Positions 57,527 through 64,000 of a stretch of 64,000 bases of DNA are shown piece after piece. This DNA comes from Candidatus Phycosocius bacilliformis. Lineage in GTDB: Bacteria; Pseudomonadota; Alphaproteobacteria; Caulobacterales; Aquidulcibacteraceae. Position 1 is the stretch's first letter. Each line of letters opens with the position of its first letter. The DNA is taken from contig NZ_BFBR01000003.1 in assembly GCF_003112735.1 (NCBI RefSeq), positions 62,001 to 126,000 of the forward strand, given 5' to 3'. The position numbers and the translations under genes are program-made. The notes beneath the pieces were generated by a model. It was not told where the DNA came from. It did no database searches and worked only from the letters and a program-made list of their open reading frames with translations.

Positions 57527-59131
57527 TTAGATCATACGCTCGCGTACATTGGTAAAGCGGATTTTTGGGAAACGTTCGGCCACATAGCCGATTTCCCACG
57601 CATTTTTGGCCAAGAACACCTCAGCTCCATCAAGATCGGTGCCCATGCCGGCGCGATTGCGGTCAGCAAAATGCTCCAAATCGGTGGCTGTCTCGGCCGA
57701 AATCCAGCGCACACCATTATAGGCGCAGGCTTCAAACGTGACATCCAAGCCATATTCGGCGGACAGCCGCTCAACCAGCACGTCAAACTGCAACGGGCCG
57801 ACTGCGCCCACGATCAGGTCAGAGCCGAAATGGGGGCGGAATAATTGGGTAACGCCCTCTTCGGCCAGCGACTCCAGCGCCTTTTTCAGATGCTTTGCCT
57901 TGAGCGGATCCTTGACCGAGGCCCGACGCAGGATTTCCGGGGCAAAATTGGGAATGCCGGCAAACTTGACTTGGCCGGTTTCCGACAGGCTGTCACCCAC
58001 GCGCAGCACGCCGTGATTGGGCACACCAATAACATCGCCTGCCCAGGCCTCATCGGTAATTTCGCGATCCTGGCCCACAAACATCAAGGGCGCATGCACG
58101 CCGATCTGTTTGCCAGAGCCGGTCTTCAGCCGCATGCCGCGCTGAAACTTACCCGAAGCCAACCGCACCATGGCAACACGGTCGCGGTGAGCGGGGTCCA
58201 TATTGGCCTGGATTTTGAAGACAAAGCCCGTCACCTCATCGCGGTCGGCATGCACCTGGGTCTCAACCCCCTTATCCAGCGCCTTCTGATCGCGCGGTGC
58301 CGGCGCATAATCGCGCAAGCCATCGAGCAATTCACGTACGCCAAACTGCCGCAAGGCAGAACCAAAGAAAACTGGCGTCATGTGACCTTCGCGGTAGGAG
58401 GTCAAATCAAACGCTGGATAGCCACCTTGGACAAGTTCAGCAGAGCCACGCAATTCATCCAACTCATCCCCCGTCAACACAGATCCGATATCAGGGGCGC
58501 TTAAGCCAATTTGGTCGTGAACCAAGGGGCCGGTATCGCCGACTTGGGGACGGCGAAACACTGTGAACATATCCGTGCGCAGGTCAACCATGCCCCGGAA
58601 GCGATTGCCCGAGCCCTGCGGCCAAAAGATTGGCGCAGGATCTAGCGCCAGCTTGGAGGCCACTTCATCCAACAATTCCATCGGGTCTTGGGCTTCCCGG
58701 TCCATCTTATTGATAAAGGTGAGGATCGGGATGTCGCGCAGACGGCAGACCTCAAACAATTTAAGGGTCTGGGGCTCAATCCCTTTAGCAGCGTCCAGCA
58801 CCATAACAGCCGAGTCTGCGGCTGTCAGAGTGCGATACGTGTCCTCAGAAAAATCTTCGTGGCCGGGGGTGTCGAGCAGATTGATGATGCAATCATCATG
58901 CTCAAATGTCATCACCGAGGCCGACACCGAGATACCGCGCTCGCGCTCAATCTTCATCCAGTCCGACCGGGTGCGGCGTTGTTCACCGCGCGCGCGAACC
59001 GCACCGGCTGCGCGGATGGCCCCACCCATCAAGAGCAGATTCTCCGTTAGCGTGGTTTTGCCCGCGTCAGGGTGCGAGATGATGGCAAAGGTACGACGGC
59101 GCTTAACTTCGCGCGCAAGTTCGGCAGACAT
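57527..59131 (-). CDS. prfC: Peptide chain release factor 3
   Basis: 534 residues. GTP-binding motifs: SHPDAGKTTLTENLLLMGG (G1), LLDTPGHEDFSEDTYRTLTA (G3) and TFINKMDREAQDP (G4); the RF3 segment QRRTRSDWMKIERERGISVS follows G1. It recycles RF1/RF2 from the ribosome after termination. ATG at 59131 chosen as the family starts here (MSAELAREVKRRRTFAIISH). Confidence 0.96.
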   Translation of the reverse strand: MSAELAREVKRRRTFAIISHPDAGKTTLTENLLLMGGAIRAAGAVRARGEQRRTRSDWMKIERERGISVSASVMTFEHDDCIINLLDTPGHEDFSEDTYRTLTAADSAVMVLDAAKGIEPQTLKLFEVCRLRDIPILTFINKMDREAQDPMELLDEVASKLALDPAPIFWPQGSGNRFRGMVDLRTDMFTVFRRPQVGDTGPLVHDQIGLSAPDIGSVLTGDELDELRGSAELVQGGYPAFDLTSYREGHMTPVFFGSALRQFGVRELLDGLRDYAPAPRDQKALDKGVETQVHADRDEVTGFVFKIQANMDPAHRDRVAMVRLASGKFQRGMRLKTGSGKQIGVHAPLMFVGQDREITDEAWAGDVIGVPNHGVLRVGDSLSETGQVKFAGIPNFAPEILRRASVKDPLKAKHLKKALESLAEEGVTQLFRPHFGSDLIVGAVGPLQFDVLVERLSAEYGLDVTFEACAYNGVRWISAETATDLEHFADRNRAGMGTDLDGAEVFLAKNAWEIGYVAERFPKIRFTNVRERMI

Positions 59132-59265
59132 GATGCGGCGGCCTGGCTGATGAGATTGGGCGACTGGGGCCTGATCACTCAGGCCAAACGGGGGCTGTGT
59201 GTAGCCGAGCCACGCGCACAATTAAAGGGCCGGACCTGCGCTCGCGCTTTATGGCCGGATCAGGG

Positions 59266-59652
59266 TCAGGCGGCGAAGGATTGCCAGACCGAATTATTGA
59301 TGATGCCGGAGTTTAGCTTGCCCGCTTCCTGCAAAGCCATCAGGCTTCCCAGCGTGGTCAAGGCCACTGTTGCGAGGCGGAAACCAACTTCCTGTGGCTT
59401 GCGGCATTTGGGGGGCGCAATAAACAAAACAGCATTGGCGTCACTGCGGCTGGCGATCAGCCACGCAAGCGCGGCGGCCTTCAGGGGTGACTCAACCGCC
59501 AGATTCGGGACTTCCATGACCGCAGTCTGGGTGGCCAGAATAGAGTCGGCGAGCGTGTAACGTGCGACAGCTGTCGCAGGAATGCCCGAATTGATCACAA
59601 AGTCTGCGTTCCCAGTCAGGCGCAAGACCCGATCATTGAACAAAAAGAGCAT
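59266..59652 (-). CDS. Conserved hypothetical protein (128 aa)
   Basis: A GGAGGACAG ribosome site precedes the ATG. Sequence starts MLFLFNDRVLRLTGNADFVI and has a central Ala-rich helix, no signal peptide and one Cys (PPKCRKPQE). I do not recognise it. It lies 134 bases upstream of prfC on the same strand. Confidence 0.75.
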   Translation of the reverse strand: MLFLFNDRVLRLTGNADFVINSGIPATAVARYTLADSILATQTAVMEVPNLAVESPLKAAALAWLIASRSDANAVLFIAPPKCRKPQEVGFRLATVALTTLGSLMALQEAGKLNSGIINNSVWQSFAA

Positions 59653-59807
59653 TTACTGTCCTCCCCGGCCTTCTCCCGATACCACCGCATCGCGGCGGAC
59701 TCAGGCGGACCGATTGTCATCGCACCACTGCAGACTGTCGGTCCCTTGCCCCACAGGCACAGGCCTTCATATCAGTGGCCTATAGCCTAACGTGTTTGGG
59801 TTAATAA

Positions 59808-60149
59808 TCAGTCCACGCGCTCAGAAATAAAACTACGTCCATCTTTGTCTTCTATTTCAATAATCCAAATGTCGTCATCTTGGCTCGCCCGTTTCGCGAG
59901 ATAGGCATCAATTGACATTTCGTCAGGACCTGCGGTCTTGCCTGTCAAATCAAGAAACAGCCGCGTGCCTGCGCCATCTCGCGCCGGAACCAAGAGGCGT
60001 GCTGTGCCATCCAATCGTGCAACTTTCACCAAGACTGCGCCAGCCTCGCCATGCCCGCGTCGGACCACATGGCCCGCAGCCCCATGTGCTTGGGCAGTTC
60101 TCAGCAAGGCCTTAACCCAAATCTCGCTTTTGAGTTCACTGCCAGACAT
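59808..60149 (-). CDS. DUF1491 family protein
   Basis: 113 residues fitting DUF1491: N-terminal SEIWVKALLRTAQAHGAAGH and the strand-rich AVLVKVARLDGTARLLVPAR, ending in DDDIWIIEIEDKDGRSF. Small cytoplasmic alphaproteobacterial family of unknown role. Divergent from the gene at 60207. Confidence 0.9.
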   Translation of the reverse strand: MSGSELKSEIWVKALLRTAQAHGAAGHVVRRGHGEAGAVLVKVARLDGTARLLVPARDGAGTRLFLDLTGKTAGPDEMSIDAYLAKRASQDDDIWIIEIEDKDGRSFISERVD

Positions 60150-60206
60150 CAGAACTGTTTTACCTTGTTTAATCCAAGTGAAAGAACAACGCTGTAATAC
60201 ATTCCA

Positions 60207-61031
60207 ATGCGCCTTGTAAGATATATTGCTCTGTTTATACCTTTGGTTCTGCCGTCATTGGCCGTGGCCCAAGTCAATGGACTTGAGCGTGCATATGCCG
60301 AGCGGATGGCGATGCGAGCCATTGATGAGCGGTGCGGCTTGTTGGAAACCGGTCCACGTCGGGCCTTGGCTGGCTTTACAGCCCAAGCCAGAGGTGCCGC
60401 CTTGCGGGCGGGTGCCAGCAGCCAACGCCTGGATTTGATCGCCAATCAGGCCAAGACCGCCGCCGCCGCAAAACCGTGCCGCGATCGGGTGGTGCAAACC
60501 GAAGCGAGTCGTATCCGGGCTGCCCACAAGGGCTGGCGCGCACAAATGACTGGTTCATATCCCGGCACCGCACGCAGCTGGCAGGTAGATCGCAGCGGTA
60601 AAGACAATTGGCGGGCTGTGCAGGATACGGGAAATGCAACCCGCGCCGGGCTGATCACACTTGGCCAGGGCTTAAGCTTTGCTGTGGAAACCCCGGATGT
60701 GCAGGCAGCGGGTGCGCGGCTTTTCTTGCGCGACCTCTCCAAACTTGGCCCACCCCAAGCCAATCGCGCATTGAGCCCACCGCTGCGGGGTGGCACCAGC
60801 GTGCATCTTGCCGCATCTCGGCGACCTGCCATGACAAAGGCACGGGTCGATCAAAAACCGCGAGCAGGCACATTGTTTGTGTTTTCCGATGAGACCACAC
60901 GAGCAGTCCTCAACGCAGACCCACGCGATAGTTTTGAGATCGAAATCACCAGCCGAACGGGCCAAGTATCCCGCCTTGTGGTGGAGGTTGGCGATCTGGT
61001 CGCCGCTTTTACCTTTGCGGCTGAGTTTTAG
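60207..61031 (+). CDS. Exported protein of unknown function (274 aa)
   Basis: Signal peptide MRLVRYIALFIPLVLPSLAV, cleavage near VAQ. The first mature part is helical with two Cys (DERCGLLE, KPCRDRV) that could pair; the rest is basic, with a beta-rich C-terminus. No recognised domain. Convergent with the histidine kinase; no clear ribosome site but the signal peptide supports the start. Confidence 0.8.
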   Translation: MRLVRYIALFIPLVLPSLAVAQVNGLERAYAERMAMRAIDERCGLLETGPRRALAGFTAQARGAALRAGASSQRLDLIANQAKTAAAAKPCRDRVVQTEASRIRAAHKGWRAQMTGSYPGTARSWQVDRSGKDNWRAVQDTGNATRAGLITLGQGLSFAVETPDVQAAGARLFLRDLSKLGPPQANRALSPPLRGGTSVHLAASRRPAMTKARVDQKPRAGTLFVFSDETTRAVLNADPRDSFEIEITSRTGQVSRLVVEVGDLVAAFTFAAEF

Positions 61032-61069
61032 TGACCTTCCTCAGCCACAAAAGGATCTGCGATCACTGG

Positions 61070-62512
61070 TCAATTTGAGGCGGGTGCCAAGGGCAGTGCC
61101 ACTTTGGCAATTGTGCCAACACCCAAGGTGCTGTCGAGCCAGAACCGCCCACCCTGCAATTCGCTCAAGCGCTTTACGACAGCCAGCCCCAGCCCTGAAC
61201 TGCGCTTTAGGCGGGCACTTCCTTCATTTTGATTATTGGCCTGCGCCCAAGGTTGCCCAATCCGGGACAGATCAGCCGCACTAATGCCCGCCCCTGTATC
61301 AGCCACTTCCAGTACAGCCGAGCCGTCGGGATTGCCCATGCCATCGGTGAGGATGCGCAGCGTCACCATCCCACCTTCTGGGGTAAATTTGATGGCATTA
61401 GACAACAGATTAAAGGCAATCTGGCGCAGGGCGCGCTGGTCGGCCAAAACTGTGACAGCCGGGCCTACCTCATGGCGGATTTGCACCCCGGCTGCCCGGG
61501 CTGCCCCGCTCGACAAAGATATAGCCTCGAACAAAAACTGATCGAGCCGAATAGGTTCGCAGGCAACTTCGTAGCGACCCGCCTCAATCTTGGAAATGTC
61601 CAACAGATCGCTGACAAGATCGAGAAGATGGCTGCCGCTTTTATGAATGAGGCCTGGATAATCCTGGTAAGGTGCAGGCAATGGGCCAAACACTTGTTCG
61701 CGCATCGTGTCGGCAAAGCCGAGGATCGCATTCAACGGTGTTCGGATCTCATGGCTCATTTCTGCCACGAAGCGCGACCGATCTTCGGTCTCGGCCCGAG
61801 CCGCGCGGGCTTCAGCCTCTGCTTGCCCCTGGCGGGCTTGCGCCTGAGAGACCAGCGCCCGGGCAGATTGGCGGGCACGGGCGATGACGCTCGCGGTCCG
61901 TGCGCTGGTGGCCACAGCCAATCCTGCCGTGATCAGTATGAGGAGCCCCACAGGAACATAGGCCAGCCAGCCGCTCAATGTCGGCAGACTGGCGGGTGGC
62001 AATAGGGGGTGCAGCACCAGGGTGGCAGCCGCCACGCACAGGCTGGCCGCCACGCCATTCATCCGCGACACCCCAACCGCACTGGAACCCAAGAGCGGCC
62101 AGATGGCCGCGATCAGCAGCAGCCCAATAGTGAGCCCACTCAATCCGGCAAAGCCCAATCCGGCCCCCGCCCATAAGACCGGGATTGCCACACTTTGCTG
62201 GCCTTGGTTGGCCAGACTGGTCAGGAGAAAAATGGCGCAGAGACAAGCTGACAGCCAGACCAGAGCAACAATCAGTCGAATATCGGCGAATTGTAGGGCC
62301 GGGACGAGCAAAATCGCGACCAGTAAAGCCAATAGGCCACTGACCCATTGAGCAGGCACCAGCGACGGGCCAGCCCGTGGCCACACCTTCTCGCCGAGGC
62401 CGGAATCAGCCAATTCTGTTTGTTGTGCTACGTCCACGCCATTTTCTAACCGATCGGCTGGATAAAGTCGCCCCAGTTCGCGTGACAGGTGAAACCAGAC
62501 TCCTGAAAACAT
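61070..62512 (-). CDS. Membrane histidine kinase, DivJ-like
   Basis: 480 residues with about six hydrophobic helices in residues 50-205, a coiled-coil linker, then HisKA with His254 (FVAEMSHEIRTPLNAILGF), dimerisation FGPLPAPYQDYPGLIHKSG, LLDLVSDLLDISKIEAGRYE, and HATPase_c (LLSNAIKFTPEGG, ADTGAGIS, SSGLGLAVVKRL). The layout and the HisKA phrasing resemble DivJ, the DivK kinase, but identity is not proven; PleC-like alternatives exist. Divergent from the gene at 62591. Confidence 0.88.
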   Translation of the reverse strand: MFSGVWFHLSRELGRLYPADRLENGVDVAQQTELADSGLGEKVWPRAGPSLVPAQWVSGLLALLVAILLVPALQFADIRLIVALVWLSACLCAIFLLTSLANQGQQSVAIPVLWAGAGLGFAGLSGLTIGLLLIAAIWPLLGSSAVGVSRMNGVAASLCVAAATLVLHPLLPPASLPTLSGWLAYVPVGLLILITAGLAVATSARTASVIARARQSARALVSQAQARQGQAEAEARAARAETEDRSRFVAEMSHEIRTPLNAILGFADTMREQVFGPLPAPYQDYPGLIHKSGSHLLDLVSDLLDISKIEAGRYEVACEPIRLDQFLFEAISLSSGAARAAGVQIRHEVGPAVTVLADQRALRQIAFNLLSNAIKFTPEGGMVTLRILTDGMGNPDGSAVLEVADTGAGISAADLSRIGQPWAQANNQNEGSARLKRSSGLGLAVVKRLSELQGGRFWLDSTLGVGTIAKVALPLAPASN

Positions 62513-62590
62513 GAGTTGGTTGTGATTTATTCACAAACGCAGGGCCATAAGGTCGGTTTCTGTCTGCTGGGGCGCACGGAGGAAAGATCA

Positions 62591-63676
62591 ATGCAACGCA
62601 AATGGCTGGCCTTTGTTTTCGCGGGTTTGTTGGCTGGAACAGGCCTGATGATCCATGCCGATGCCGCAGCTCAACAGCGCCCCAAAGCCGGCGCACCCAA
62701 AGCGGCAGCCAAAAAAGCCCCTGCCCGAAAGGCAGCGCCAAAAGCCACCAAGGCAGCCCCGAAAGTCACAACTGTGCCTGCTGGCATTCTGATACCTCCC
62801 GGTGCCAACACGTTGGGCGCACATGCCGCCCTCTATGCCGCCTATGCGAACGATGTGAACGGTTTGTCGGTCGGTAGCATTACAACAGGACGGGGCCTGA
62901 CAGTGTCAACTGAAAGGATTGCACGCCATCTCAATTCGGACCGTCTGGCCCTTGGCATTATTGCCTATGGGGCGGCTTGGGCGGCCAGCGAACCTGAGTT
63001 TGTGACAGAAGTGCGCAAGGCTGAAGCGACCATGGGCCGCGATGCTCTGATCGCACGACTGCGGTCGGACATCACTTTTGCCCGCAGCCTGCCAGGCGGT
63101 GAACAAGCTGCCCAATCAGCTGCCCGTGTCGTGCTGGCCGACGCTGCCCGCATCCAGACCCAAGGGGATGCCTTCAAGCAGGCAGCTTATGACTGGCAAC
63201 GCTTTGCTTGGGCAAAGGCAAGTACTGCCGATTCTAAAGCACGCAATGCGGCGCTGCGTGCTTTGGTCCCTCCCCCCCCACTCGCCGCACCTTCAGTGAC
63301 CTTTTCAACTTTACCAGATGCCAATCCGACCAGTCAGTCGCGCCAAGTCCGCACCCAAGTGCTGCAGCGGGGTCTCAATATTTCCACCCCCGCCGCACGT
63401 GAGGCAATCGTTTTGACCGACCCGATCCGGCCTTACTCCCCGATTGATCGCATGGTTGCAGTTGCGGCTTTAACCGCCATCGGGGCCCCCAGCGACCGCA
63501 AGGAAGACACCGAAGCCCTGATGCGGGATCCCCGCTTGGTCAGCTGTGTGAATTCCTCGCGTCTGAACATGCAGATGTGTAATGCAGCCACCAAACAACC
63601 CTATGAGCGTTCCTTCTGTCTGGCCGAGCACCCTTTGGGTGAGATTGCCAAATGCATGGCCAAGGTGGTGCGTTAG
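62591..63676 (+). CDS. Exported protein of unknown function (361 aa)
   Basis: Start ATG 62591 has a strong GGAGGAAAG site. Signal peptide with cleavage near ADA-AAQ, then a Lys/Ala/Pro-rich basic linker (about 25-60) that could bind peptidoglycan or DNA. Mature helical domain, then four Cys in the last 40 residues (SCVNSSRLNMQMCN, FCLAEHP, KCMAK). I do not recognise the family. Upstream of the sufE gene, 99 bases apart. Confidence 0.82.
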   Translation: MQRKWLAFVFAGLLAGTGLMIHADAAAQQRPKAGAPKAAAKKAPARKAAPKATKAAPKVTTVPAGILIPPGANTLGAHAALYAAYANDVNGLSVGSITTGRGLTVSTERIARHLNSDRLALGIIAYGAAWAASEPEFVTEVRKAEATMGRDALIARLRSDITFARSLPGGEQAAQSAARVVLADAARIQTQGDAFKQAAYDWQRFAWAKASTADSKARNAALRALVPPPPLAAPSVTFSTLPDANPTSQSRQVRTQVLQRGLNISTPAAREAIVLTDPIRPYSPIDRMVAVAALTAIGAPSDRKEDTEALMRDPRLVSCVNSSRLNMQMCNAATKQPYERSFCLAEHPLGEIAKCMAKVVR

Positions 63677-63775
63677 GGTCTGTCACCTTGTTTCCTGAAG
63701 TGCCGCATTCTGTATGCCGAAAGTCGACTGCTCGATTTCGGCCCAATGTTCTGAATTGAAAGCCTGACTGCAAGC

Positions 63776-64000
63776 ATGACCGATGCCCGTCTTGAGGAGC
63801 TGATTGAGGAATTCTCCTTCCTGGATGATTGGGAGGAGCGTTATCGCTATGTCATTGATCTGGGTCGGGGTTTGCCGCCGTTGCCGTCTGAGGAGAAGCT
63901 TGATGTGGCCAAGGTTCGCGGGTGTGCCAGCCAGGTATGGCTGATTTCCAACCTTGATCCTGACAGTGGCCATATCCAGTTTCGCGGTGAATCTGATGCT
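63776..64000 (+). CDS. sufE: SufE family Fe-S assembly protein, partial (cut by right edge)
   Basis: 75 residues before the edge. The start MTDARLEELIEEFSFLDDWE and then RYRYVIDLGRGLPPLPSEEK, and VRGCASQVWLI hold the family signature, with the persulfide-accepting Cys in RGCAS. SufE passes sulfur from the cysteine desulfurase SufS to SufB. The C-terminal half is missing. Confidence 0.93.
   Translation, partial: MTDARLEELIEEFSFLDDWEERYRYVIDLGRGLPPLPSEEKLDVAKVRGCASQVWLISNLDPDSGHIQFRGESDA

Overview
The window is one contiguous piece of an alphaproteobacterial chromosome, most likely from the Caulobacterales/Maricaulales side (Caulobacter/Hyphomonas-like). Four things point there: fliQ-fliR-flhB-cckA in that order with recA just downstream; a recA promoter carrying the alphaproteobacterial LexA box GTTC-N7-GTTC; a perfect CtrA box (TTAA-N7-TTAAC) upstream of a secreted-protein gene; and clade-typical families (DUF2336, DUF1491, CobT, a DivJ-like kinase). 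The species cannot be named from sequence alone. Gene density is high and G+C is in the upper 50s by eye. I see no rRNA, tRNA, CRISPR array, prophage or intact insertion sequence.

Layout. 0-5 kb: two tandem TPR proteins (the first cut by the left edge) downstream of ETF-ubiquinone oxidoreductase. 5-8 kb: a divergent uracil-DNA-glycosylase-like protein and a periplasmic lytic transglycosylase. 8-11 kb: a compact minus-strand operon (RNA m5U methyltransferase, YcgN, two arsenosugar-type glycosyltransferases). 11-14 kb: three small secreted proteins that share domains with each other in different combinations. 14-18 kb: TlyA, an amino-acid permease, QueF, an M24 peptidase and a YdeI-like protein. 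18-24 kb: flagellar export genes fliQRflhB, the cell-cycle kinase cckA, then SOS-controlled recA. 23.7-24.5 kb: the only long gene-free stretch, filled with palindromic repeats. 24-31 kb: ubiG, lysC, ptsP, a RodZ-like protein, ispG. 31-38 kb: an old-yellow-enzyme, an NPPF methyltransferase, a polyprenyl synthase, TerC, trxB, tadA. 37.8-46.2 kb: a fatty-acid beta-oxidation block headed by a MerR regulator. 46.3-47.5 kb: a small, lower-G+C island (lipoprotein, orphan Phd/YefM antitoxin). 47.5-54 kb: cobT, a pair of amidohydrolases of which one has lost all visible metal ligands, and an ABC-F ATPase. 54-59 kb: a CtrA-box-driven PAN-domain Pro-rich protein, DUF2336, prfC. 59-64 kb: small conserved proteins, a DivJ-like kinase, a secreted protein and the start of sufE.

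How the genes fit together. The acyl-CoA dehydrogenases at 38-41 kb reduce ETF, which would be re-oxidised by the ETF-QO at 3.3-5.0 kb; the thiolase and the bifunctional hydratase/dehydrogenase complete the beta-oxidation cycle. UbiG and the polyprenyl synthase feed ubiquinone synthesis, and IspG feeds isoprenoid precursors. CckA, the CtrA box and the DivJ-like kinase belong to the cell-cycle phosphorelay that also controls flagellar genes.

The best leads for something new are the domain-shuffled secreted trio (11.3-13.9 kb), the enzyme/pseudoenzyme amidohydrolase pair (49.5-52.3 kb), the CtrA-box PAN/Pro-rich protein (54.4-56.2 kb), a CckA without membrane segments, and a UDG-family protein that has lost its catalytic motifs.
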